Positions 1-6,183 of a stretch of 11,453 nucleotides of DNA are shown here, one piece after another. The DNA comes from CBFDCQ01 sp965603355. Lineage in GTDB: Bacteria; Hydrogenedentota; CAZGCA01; CBFDCQ01. Made by a program: the position numbers and the translations under genes. Each line of letters begins with the position of its first letter. Position 1 is the stretch's first letter. The stretch is from assembly GCA_965603355.1 (NCBI GenBank), contig CBFDCQ010000096.1, forward strand, positions 1-11,453, read 5' to 3'. The notes beneath the pieces were generated by a model that saw nothing but the letters and a program-made list of their open reading frames with translations, searched no databases and was not told the origin of the DNA.

Positions 1-36
1 AATCGACCAGAGACCAAACATAATTATTGACAAATC

Positions 37-54
37 TGGCCCCCATGGGGGCCA
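37..54. repeat. 18-bp perfect GC-rich palindrome
   Basis: TGGCCCCCATGGGGGCCA reads the same on both strands. As RNA it would form a 6-7 bp GC hairpin with a tiny loop. There is no T tract on the plus-strand side. On the minus strand the hairpin is followed by a moderately T-rich stretch, so it could be a weak terminator for a leftward gene lying outside the window, or a protein-binding site. Its function is unknown. Confidence 0.6.
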
Positions 55-93
55 ACCTACACACAATGCAAGCACTTCGAGCTATGGCTACAG

Positions 94-145
94 GAGGACA
101 TTTCTAAAGAGTTAACACAGAGGACATTTCTAAAGAGTCTTGACA
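94..145. repeat. two tandem 26-bp units with a perfect 19-bp core
   Basis: GAGGACATTTCTAAAGAGT occurs at 94-112 and again at 120-138. The 7-bp tails differ (TAACACA and CTTGACA, sharing the last ACA), giving a 26-bp period. Two copies are too few and too closely spaced for a CRISPR. The arrangement resembles the repeated transposase-binding sites at some insertion-sequence ends, which is recall and not proof. It could instead be an operator, because it lies just upstream of the likely promoter of the Wzz-like gene. No transposase is visible in the window. Confidence 0.85.
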
Positions 146-162
146 GGCTCAGGGCAAAAGAG

Positions 163-192
163 TTGTCCGGCCTCCTCATTGTGTGCTAGAAT
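163..192 (+). promoter_or_regulatory. probable sigma-70-like promoter of the Wzz-like gene
   Basis: A -35-like TTGTCC (163-168) is separated by 18 bp from a -10-like TAGAAT (187-192, five of six consensus bases). The transcript would start near 199, giving a leader of about 47 nt before the ATG at 246. A perfect TTGACA at 140-145 lies too far from this -10 to pair with it. The -35 match is only moderate. Confidence 0.45.
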
Positions 193-245
193 ATCTTGAA
201 ACGCGTGATGTTTGAGGAATACCAGTGTTCATCAGAGGATAAGTT

Positions 246-1583
246 ATGGCACAAGAACAGGTTGACTACTCACCCAACTACTTGAAAGTCGTATGGGACA
301 ACTGGCACAAGGTGGTGGCCGGCGCGCTGATCTGTGCAATTGCTGGAGCGATCTTCGCTTATGTAGCGCCACGTCAGTACCAGTCTACCGTTACTCTGCT
401 CGTGTATCCTCCCTTGTTCAAAGAGGTCGAAGGACTTGCGGCTACACGGCGGACTCCGGAGCAGATGCAACTTGAACTCGATGAGATGATGCCGCGTACG
501 TTTCCCGTCGAGACTTACAGGACAATAGCCAAATCAAATTCTTTGATCAAAGACGTGATAGACGCCATGAAGGGCGAAGGCACCCCGGGGCTCGAAGGCG
601 CGCTTGTCGAGGACGTCAGCGAGAACCTCGACGTAGAACTGGTGCAGTTGGGAAGGCGGACTGCGCAGCGCGGCGTAACCTACTCGCAGATGATCCTGTT
701 CCACGCCCGGGCGGACAACCCCAAACTCGCGACAGGACTGGCCCAGAAATGGGCGGAGCTGTTCAAGGAGCGCGTGGACCTCCTGGCGTCGAGAGGCATT
801 GAAGAAACGGTCACCAGCATAGGTTCCATGTGGAAGCAGACGGCAGACGACCTCGGGAAAGCAGAGGACGGGCTCGTCGCGTTCAAGAAGGTTTGGAACC
901 TTGACCTTATGAAGCTGGAGAAGGCATCAAAGGAGAAATCGCTCACGCTGTTGGAAGATCAGCTCGACCAGACTGAAATTCAGCTCGCAGACACGTCCGG
1001 GCAACTGGCGGCGTTACAGAAGGAACTGAAGAGTGAACCACCGATAAGGGTGCTTTTCAAAGCTCCTTCCGATGATGTCTACTGGACCTTGAAAAAGTCT
1101 GCCTCGGGTACGGGCGAGGCACCCCTGACCCCGGAGGATGGTCTGCGTACCGAAGAGTTCAATCCTAACTATACGGTTACGCGAGACCTGGCGGTCGCAG
1201 CGCAGCAAATCCTGCAGGGTTTGCAGAGCAAGAGAGACCGCCTCATTTCAAAGGTTGAGGAGCTCCGGACGGATATTGAAACGCTGCAGAAGGATATCGC
1301 CGAACAGGAAACCGCGCAGAAACGGTTGGAACGCGATGTAACGACCTTCGAAAACACTTACAACCTCGTCGCATCTAAGCTGGAGAAGGGCAAAATCGCC
1401 AAGGCGACCAGTAAAACGAGCGATATTCAAATTGCCGGGGATGCGGTTGAACCCGGAAGGCCTGTCGGCGGGAGACGACTGTTCAAGATAGCAGCGGCGG
1501 CGCTGGTTGGCATGCTTATCAGCGTTGCTTACGTGGTCGCGGACTACTCCATTCGAGTTAGCCCCTCGGTCGCGACCGGCTAG
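246..1583 (+). CDS. Wzz-type polysaccharide co-polymerase / chain-length determinant
   Basis: This 445-residue inner-membrane protein probably sets the chain length of the surface polysaccharide. It has the classic architecture: a short cytoplasmic N-terminus, a first membrane helix (about 22-40) followed by a Wzz-like start (YQSTVTLLVYPP, 45-56), a long charged periplasmic region with predicted coiled coils (about 200-262 and 315-385), the FNPNYT element (305-310) typical of long co-polymerases, and a proline-containing segment (VEPGRPVGG) just before the second membrane helix (about 412-432). The protein stops soon after that helix and has no tyrosine-kinase domain, unlike fused Wzc-type proteins, and no separate BY-kinase gene follows. 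The start is supported by AGAGGA at 234-239, six bases upstream of the ATG. It is followed by a 300-bp gap, so it is probably monocistronic or the last gene of its unit. The family call is firm; the exact polymer is unknown. Confidence 0.88.
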   Translation: MAQEQVDYSPNYLKVVWDNWHKVVAGALICAIAGAIFAYVAPRQYQSTVTLLVYPPLFKEVEGLAATRRTPEQMQLELDEMMPRTFPVETYRTIAKSNSLIKDVIDAMKGEGTPGLEGALVEDVSENLDVELVQLGRRTAQRGVTYSQMILFHARADNPKLATGLAQKWAELFKERVDLLASRGIEETVTSIGSMWKQTADDLGKAEDGLVAFKKVWNLDLMKLEKASKEKSLTLLEDQLDQTEIQLADTSGQLAALQKELKSEPPIRVLFKAPSDDVYWTLKKSASGTGEAPLTPEDGLRTEEFNPNYTVTRDLAVAAQQILQGLQSKRDRLISKVEELRTDIETLQKDIAEQETAQKRLERDVTTFENTYNLVASKLEKGKIAKATSKTSDIQIAGDAVEPGRPVGGRRLFKIAAAALVGMLISVAYVVADYSIRVSPSVATG

Positions 1584-1800
1584 CGTCTGTGTTGAGGGGC
1601 GCGCGTTGCACAGAAGCCACGCGCGCGTAATATGCCGTCAGGGAACCTGTTACCCCACGGCTGCACGCATCAGACGTGGAAATGTGGTACTTGTTAACGC
1701 GCGACGCGCGGAGGGTGTAGTCTTAGCTCCGGCATCAGCACTCCATTCGTACCCTGCCTGTCAAGCCATTTAAGAATCTTACCCGTGGCGATACGCTTCC
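1584..1800. other. intergenic stretch with a GC-rich hairpin, no convincing gene
   Basis: No reading frame here has a start site or composition that looks coding. The open frame running through the end of the Wzz-like gene to about 1773 is a shadow. The one structure seen is an 8-bp inverted repeat, GCGCGCGT at 1599-1606 and ACGCGCGC at 1619-1626, with a 12-nt loop. It starts 16 bases after the stop codon and could slow or end transcription, but it lacks a T tract and is not a canonical intrinsic terminator. Confidence 0.5.
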
Positions 1801-1831
1801 TTGACAACGGCGTACTCTTTTGTGAGATAAT
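1801..1831 (+). promoter_or_regulatory. strong sigma-70-like promoter with extended -10
   Basis: A perfect -35 TTGACA (1801-1806) and a -10 GATAAT (1826-1831, five of six) are separated by 19 bp. TG at 1823-1824 sits one base before the -10, as in extended -10 promoters, which offsets the long spacer. Transcription would begin near 1838. The promoter probably drives the small membrane protein and the methyltransferase gene behind it, independently of the Wzz-like gene. Confidence 0.65.
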
Positions 1832-1891
1832 GATGGTAACCGACACAATGTGAGGACGGGTGTTTCATCCTGAGGTGACTAGAGAGGTTTC

Positions 1892-1948
1892 ATGTTCGAT
1901 GTTCGCCGGTGGAGCAGTCATGCGGAGGGCTTCGAAAGCCTGAGTTAG
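1892..1948 (+). CDS. possible 18-codon leader ORF
   Basis: An ATG at 1892 preceded by AGAGAGG (1881-1887) opens a reading frame encoding MFDVRRWSSHAEGFESLS. Its TAG stop (1946-1948) overlaps the purine-rich AGGGGG (1947-1952) that probably serves as ribosome-binding site for the next gene. This arrangement would allow translational coupling. The peptide resembles nothing I recognise, and a chance ORF of this size is quite likely. Confidence 0.22.
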   Translation: MFDVRRWSSHAEGFESLS

Positions 1949-1956
1949 GGGGAAGA

Positions 1957-2220
1957 GTGCGCACAAACGAGAGCGGTCTTAGGCACAGGTTGTCTTTTCC
2001 AGGGGGGAGGGTGCGCGGGCTCGCGCTGGCTGTGGGGATGGGCGTGCTGCTTTTTCCAAGGGTGGCGCACGCTTATTTGGACCCGGGAACGGGCAGCCTG
2101 ATAATACAGATCATCGCAGGCGCTTTTCTCGCGATCGCCATGACGTTCAAACTGTGGTGGTGGAGAGTCAAGAGACTCATCACGAAGCTGTTCCGTTTAG
2201 GTGGGAAGGACGCCGGGTGA
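1957..2220 (+). CDS. small secreted/membrane protein with YLDPGTGS motif
   Basis: The protein has 87 residues when read from the GTG at 1957. Residues 1-39 look like a signal sequence: a basic n-region, then the hydrophobic run LALAVGMGVLLF, ending in VAHA. Directly after it comes YLDPGTGS (40-47), then a membrane helix (about 47-69) ending in three tryptophans and a basic tail (RVKRLITKLF). I recall very short proteins with this motif beside polysaccharide-linked methyltransferases in many bacteria; their function is not known to me. The GTG at 1957 is chosen because AGGGGG lies four bases upstream. The GTG at 1909 lacks a ribosome-binding site, and the ATG at 2038 would cut into the signal sequence. 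The stop codon shares its final A with the next start, so the two genes are almost certainly co-translated. The mature product would be about 48 residues anchored in the inner membrane. Confidence 0.75.
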   Translation: MRTNESGLRHRLSFPGGRVRGLALAVGMGVLLFPRVAHAYLDPGTGSLIIQIIAGAFLAIAMTFKLWWWRVKRLITKLFRLGGKDAG

Positions 2221-3617
2221 TGGCGGACGATGCCCGTGTCTCAGGCTCATTCCGCGATCCTAGCGGCTTCGTCTTCCTTCGCGATGGCGTGCTCTGCAGG
2301 CAAATCAACCGGGTCTATCGCGAGGATTACGACCTTCTGATGAGTTCGGGACTCTGCTCCTCCCTGACCTCAGACGGGTTGCTGGTGGAACACGAGGAAA
2401 CGGATGCAGCGCCGGCTCAGCCTGACATTGCGTATAAGATAATCGTTCCCAAACGTGTTCCTTTCATCTCATATCCATATGAATGGCCCTTTTCCGCGTT
2501 CAAGGCCGCCGCGCTGGCAACGCTCGAGATCCAACAGAAGGCCCTTGAGTTTGGCATGACGCTCAAGGATGCCAGCGCGTATAACATCCAGTTTGTCGAT
2601 GCGAAACCGGTCCTTCTTGATACGCTCTCTTTCGAGGGGTACCGGGAGGGCGAACCCTGGGTGGCATATCGGCAATTCTGCCAGCATTTCTTGGCGCCGT
2701 TGGTCCTGATGGCGCTCAAGGACGTCCGACTCGGTCAGCTCCTTCGGGTGTTTATTGACGGCATACCGCTTGACTTGGCGAGCGGGATGCTTGCGCGGAG
2801 GACCCGTTTCAGTTTCGGCATCGGTCTGCACATTCACATGCATGCCAAAAGCCAGGCGCGACACGCGGACGACGCAGTGAAGAAGCTCTCTCAAAGGACG
2901 GCGCCAAAAGGCAAGATGTCGAAGCGCGCGCTGCTCGGATTGATTGACAGCCTGCGTTCACTAGTTGGCAAGCTCTCGTTGAAACCCGCCGACACTGAGT
3001 GGGGCGAATACTATGACGGCACAAATTACAGTGAGGACTCGATGAAAACGAAGTACCGGATTGTGGAGGAACTCCTGGAGAAGAGCCAGCCCTTAAGAAA
3101 CGTCTGGGACCTGGGTGCGAACACGGGGTTTTTCAGCCGGATCGCCAGTGACAGAGGAATACCTACCGTCGCGTTCGACATCGATCCGGCGGCTGTAGAG
3201 AAGAACTACCTTGCATGCGTAGCTGAGGGCGAACATAACCTCCTGCCGCTTGTGCTCGATTTGGCGAACCCCAGCCCATCCCTGGGCTGGCATAACCAGG
3301 AACGTGACTCCCTGATCGAGCGCGGTCCTGCGGATGCTGTCCTTGCGCTAGCTCTCATCCACCATCTGGCCATTTCCAACAACGTGCCGCTGCCAATGTT
3401 AGCCGATTTCTTCGCAAGTGTGTGCCATTCACTCATCATCGAGTTCGTGCCTAAAAGCGATTCACAAGTACAGCGACTGCTTGCCACCAGAGAAGATATC
3501 TTTCCAGATTATACGGAATCTGGATTTGAAACAGCCTTCAAGCGGCGCTTCAATATCGACGGTGCGCGGCCGGTAGCAGGGACTGAGCGCACACTGTACC
3601 TCATGAAGAGAAAGTAG
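2220..3617 (+). CDS. class I SAM-dependent methyltransferase with N-terminal kinase-like region
   Basis: The protein has 465 residues. The C-terminal half is a Rossmann methyltransferase: motif I DLGANTGFF (297-305), acidic motif II VAFDID (317-322), and a motif-IV-like strand with LALALIHHL (375-383). It ends in EFVPKSDSQVQRLL...REDIFPDY, typical of large methyltransferases of polysaccharide and nodulation (NoeA-like) loci. The N-terminal half shows KDASAYNIQF (116-125) followed by PVLLD (130-134). The spacing D117-x4-N122-x11-D134 matches the catalytic loop and metal-binding Asp of APH/protein-kinase folds, although the usual His two residues before the first Asp is missing. A membrane-protein gene overlaps its start (TGATG, ATG at 2220), with GGGAAGGA a suitable distance upstream. 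An in-frame upstream start at 2154 would lie inside the preceding gene and is less likely. The acceptor is unknown: a sugar hydroxyl or a terminal phosphate is possible. Methyltransferase identity is firm; kinase activity is inference. Confidence 0.85.
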   Translation: MADDARVSGSFRDPSGFVFLRDGVLCRQINRVYREDYDLLMSSGLCSSLTSDGLLVEHEETDAAPAQPDIAYKIIVPKRVPFISYPYEWPFSAFKAAALATLEIQQKALEFGMTLKDASAYNIQFVDAKPVLLDTLSFEGYREGEPWVAYRQFCQHFLAPLVLMALKDVRLGQLLRVFIDGIPLDLASGMLARRTRFSFGIGLHIHMHAKSQARHADDAVKKLSQRTAPKGKMSKRALLGLIDSLRSLVGKLSLKPADTEWGEYYDGTNYSEDSMKTKYRIVEELLEKSQPLRNVWDLGANTGFFSRIASDRGIPTVAFDIDPAAVEKNYLACVAEGEHNLLPLVLDLANPSPSLGWHNQERDSLIERGPADAVLALALIHHLAISNNVPLPMLADFFASVCHSLIIEFVPKSDSQVQRLLATREDIFPDYTESGFETAFKRRFNIDGARPVAGTERTLYLMKRK

Positions 3618-3662
3618 TAGTTTCCTCGGGGCGGGGGCGAGTGGGCTGGATCAGCTTACACT

Positions 3663-5870
3663 CTACCGAGCGGTCCCGAGCTGTTCGTGAATAATCAGCG
3701 TGGCGCTATCTGCGTAGCATACTGTCGGGGATTGGCCGTCGTGTGCGACGGCAACCGTGAAACAGACGACTTTGGCATCTTCGGAAATAACAGCTCTTTG
3801 CGTGACCAGTTCCCATTCGTCCCTCTTGCGGGGATTGACGCCGTGATACCTTTGCCAAGAATCGATGATTTGGACCTTGACTTTCTCCGGCTGCGATGTG
3901 TGTACCCACAACCCGAATACTAGTTCTTTTCCTCGCAGTCTTTCAATCGGAGGCACTATCAAGGCCCTCATGTGTTTCTCCCGGCTACGTTCACCTTCCG
4001 TCGGCGAACTCGTGAGCTTGACACTGTACTTGCCAGACTTCACTATGCCGTTTTCCGGCTCACACGTGGGGGCTTCCAACAAGCCTCCCCACCCGGCAGG
4101 GAACTCCGCTCCTTCGGGAAACTGCTCAAACCCCCCGAGGGTCCCGCTGCCGGCAAAGTAGCGTTCCTCGGCTGGAGTAAGAAAACGGTGGAAGGAGACA
4201 CGTCCCGTCGCACGGTTGGTGTATCTCTTCCCCTCAACAAGATATAAGGTCCGCCCTGCGTCCCAGCCTTTCTGCTCATTGTAGAAGGCGTATAGGCGCT
4301 GCCGCCCGGTCGGGAATCTGTCCTGATGTGTTAAGGATATGCCTGGGTAGGAAACACTATGCGAAATCCCAACAGCGTCAAGAACTGTTGGCGCTATGTC
4401 GAATAGCGATGTTTCCAGATCGCAGACTTCGAATGGCGTTGAGGCGTCACGGCCAGGGAGCTTCAGAAGCAGTAGCGCTCGGGAACGCGATACAACTTGT
4501 GGGATTCCGGACAGGCACAGCTCGGCTCCTTTGTCGGCAGAGCGCGCTCCATGATCGGCATGCACGATCACCATGGAGTCGTCGAAACGGCGGAGCTTCG
4601 AAAGACGTTCGATGAACTGGACAAGCAGATCTGTTGCGCAGTATGTCTGCTCGATGATGGACGTTGCGGGCAACGAGCCGTCTTCCAAAGGAGGACCATA
4701 CGAACCATCTCTGCGTAAAACGTAGGGACCGTGTGGAAGCATGACGTGCATGAACGTATAGCGACCTTGGTCCGGCAAGCTTTCTTCCTCGCGAAGAAAA
4801 CGTTTGAACCCGACGTACGAGGTGACTGGTTGAAGTTGGGGGAGAACGGCATTGTGTGTAAGTTCATCGATAGTCTTGGCTGAGATGAACCTGCGAGATA
4901 CAAATGCCGGAAAATGAGCGTACACCCACAGCGTCCTGAATTCGCGGGTCCCATCAGCTGCAAACGAGACATCCGCGTATTCTGAGAACGTCTGCCTGTG
5001 CCGGAAGAGCCTATACTTGCTCTGATTCCAGTAGTTGACACTCAGGAAAGCATACGTATCGTAGCCTGCCTCCGTGAGGGGATACAAGAAAGATGTTTCT
5101 GTACTGAAAGCCTCGGTTTCGTAGGATTGCTTAGTTACATCTGGCGGTATGGGATGGCCGTGAAAAACAGACGGAATGGCGATTTGCGTTCCTGAATAAG
5201 GGGTTATGTTTTCGGGAAAATACTGGAATCCTGCAAGTCGGGATCGCAGTTCGGGAGTCAGCACCTGCTCAAAAAACTCTGTCGCGTACTGGTCAAAGAC
5301 AATGTGGTATATGTTAGGTCTCGTTGTCTGTGTTTCTTTGAGGGGTGTTAGATCGACGTCATCTTGAAAGACGGTGCGCCTTGACTCGCCATTGGTCACG
5401 AAAATCAGAGCTTCGATCAGCAAAAAGACGACGAAACCGCGACTGCACGCTGCCAAGGCGACTTCCAGCTTGCCCTTCCAGGTCAGGAGCCCCGCCGCTG
5501 AGAAGTAGACGACCGCAAATGTGCCGCACACGGACAACCTGTCCATGCCTGCCGGAACGCGGACATGGAAAAAGGCGTATACTAGGAAGAAAGGCCCAGC
5601 CAGAACGTACAGCCAGAAAGGTAAGGACAGCAACCTGGGCATGAGAAATCGGGCCAACGAAAAGAGCAGAAGTCCCAAAACAGAAGCAAGGACGAAATAT
5701 GTTAGGAACTGATCTAGCACGTGGACATCGTTCACGAAGTCCGTAGCATTCCTGATAAACAACGTGTTCGTCGTGCTGACGAACAGCAACAAAGGGGTCA
5801 GCGCTACGGCCCCCGCTACCGGCAGGGCCGCCTTACACAGACTGCCTACCTTTGCTCTGTCCAAACGCAT
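3663..5870 (-). CDS. membrane-anchored AlkP/sulfatase-fold hydrolase or transferase with C-terminal CBM-like domain
   Basis: The protein has 735 residues from the ATG at 5870. Five hydrophobic segments (about 15-31, 56-75, 83-101, 112-131, 145-158) precede an alkaline-phosphatase-superfamily domain. Metal-site and catalytic candidates are D193 in NIYHIVFDQY, T228 in SGTQIAIPSVF as the likely nucleophile, H380 in MLPHGPYV, and D439/H440 in HADHGAR. There is no C-x-P-x-R signature, so a formylglycine sulfatase is unlikely. A Thr-type phospho- or phosphoglycerol-transferase/hydrolase outside the membrane fits better. From about 579 the chain starts a jelly-roll-like region (GFEQ...GW...SGKYSVKL, then a beta-rich end), resembling CBM4/9-type carbohydrate-binding domains. 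It lies tail-to-tail with the methyltransferase gene (45-bp gap) and head-to-head with the next gene. The frame stays open up to a GTG at 5972, which lacks a ribosome-binding site but would fit the promoter at 6010-6038 with a much shorter leader. The start is therefore uncertain. Confidence 0.82.
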   Translation of the reverse strand: MRLDRAKVGSLCKAALPVAGAVALTPLLLFVSTTNTLFIRNATDFVNDVHVLDQFLTYFVLASVLGLLLFSLARFLMPRLLSLPFWLYVLAGPFFLVYAFFHVRVPAGMDRLSVCGTFAVVYFSAAGLLTWKGKLEVALAACSRGFVVFLLIEALIFVTNGESRRTVFQDDVDLTPLKETQTTRPNIYHIVFDQYATEFFEQVLTPELRSRLAGFQYFPENITPYSGTQIAIPSVFHGHPIPPDVTKQSYETEAFSTETSFLYPLTEAGYDTYAFLSVNYWNQSKYRLFRHRQTFSEYADVSFAADGTREFRTLWVYAHFPAFVSRRFISAKTIDELTHNAVLPQLQPVTSYVGFKRFLREEESLPDQGRYTFMHVMLPHGPYVLRRDGSYGPPLEDGSLPATSIIEQTYCATDLLVQFIERLSKLRRFDDSMVIVHADHGARSADKGAELCLSGIPQVVSRSRALLLLKLPGRDASTPFEVCDLETSLFDIAPTVLDAVGISHSVSYPGISLTHQDRFPTGRQRLYAFYNEQKGWDAGRTLYLVEGKRYTNRATGRVSFHRFLTPAEERYFAGSGTLGGFEQFPEGAEFPAGWGGLLEAPTCEPENGIVKSGKYSVKLTSSPTEGERSREKHMRALIVPPIERLRGKELVFGLWVHTSQPEKVKVQIIDSWQRYHGVNPRKRDEWELVTQRAVISEDAKVVCFTVAVAHDGQSPTVCYADSATLIIHEQLGTAR

Positions 5871-6009
5871 ATGCCAATTCCCCGTCTCCAAGAGAGTCCA
5901 GCTCTGCCCCGGAAATCGTCCCCGTGAAAGCGCCGCCCGAGTTCTCTGGCTTGTACCGCTCAGGGCAAACACTCAGACGCTGTGCACGGTGCCGCGTGCA
6001 CGCAAGCTT

Positions 6010-6038
6010 ACTTTACGACAATCCAATCACAGTGTCAA
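6010..6038 (-). promoter_or_regulatory. leftward sigma-70-like promoter of the AlkP-fold gene
   Basis: On the minus strand a perfect -35 TTGACA (6038-6033) is followed after 17 bp by TAAAGT (6015-6010, four of six -10 consensus bases). The start point would be near 6003. That leaves about 130 nt of leader if translation starts at 5870, or about 30 nt if it starts at the GTG at 5972. Its -35 lies in one arm of the inverted repeat shared with the rightward promoter. Confidence 0.55.
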
Positions 6039-6075
6039 CTCGAATCTCCGTCAGGGTTCCGCCGTTTGACACTGT
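6029..6075. repeat. 10-bp perfect inverted repeat covering both divergent -35 elements
   Basis: ACAGTGTCAA (6029-6038) and TTGACACTGT (6066-6075) are exact reverse complements separated by 27 bp. Each arm contains the outward-facing -35 hexamer plus the next four bases. This may be a two-site operator for one regulator, or two promoters derived from a common sequence. Confidence 0.8.
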
Positions 6076-6095
6076 TGTGCGCCGTTTGGTATACT
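6066..6095 (+). promoter_or_regulatory. strong rightward promoter with extended -10
   Basis: A perfect -35 TTGACA (6066-6071), an 18-bp spacer and a -10 TATACT (6090-6095, five of six) are present. TG at 6087-6088 gives an extended -10. This is the best promoter in the window. Transcription would begin near 6102, about 80 nt before the GTG start at 6184, and could serve the tightly packed genes up to at least 10324. Confidence 0.75.
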
Positions 6096-6183
6096 TCTCG
6101 ACGATGTGTTGCAGGTCAAGGAAGAAGTGTTCCACTAGCGGTAGCGGCGGCCGGGACACGGGGGTCCGAAGGGAGGGAGCATA

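Noticed and set aside
94..145. CRISPR array
   Set aside because: There are only two repeat copies with a 7-bp interval, far shorter than a spacer, and no cas genes.
140..192. TTGACA at 140-145 paired with TAGAAT at 187-192
   Set aside because: The 41-bp spacing is far outside the 16-19 bp range; TTGTCC at 163-168 gives an 18-bp spacer instead.
1507..1773. 88-codon plus-strand open frame over the end of the Wzz-like gene
   Set aside because: It overlaps the second membrane helix coding region in a different frame and shows no ribosome-binding site or recognisable features.
1909..1956. GTG at 1909 as start of the YLDPGTGS protein
   Set aside because: No ribosome-binding site precedes it and it would put 16 extra residues before an already long signal sequence; the GTG at 1957 has AGGGGG upstream.
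2469..2894. 141-codon open frame on the minus strand
   Set aside because: It is antisense to the methyltransferase gene, whose family match is clear; no motif and no promoter of its own.
3618..3662. intrinsic terminator between the convergent genes
   Set aside because: There is only a 4-bp CTCG/CGAG pairing and no T tract on either strand.
4568..5041. 157-codon open frame in another minus-strand frame
   Set aside because: It is contained in the AlkP-fold gene, whose catalytic motifs fix the true frame.
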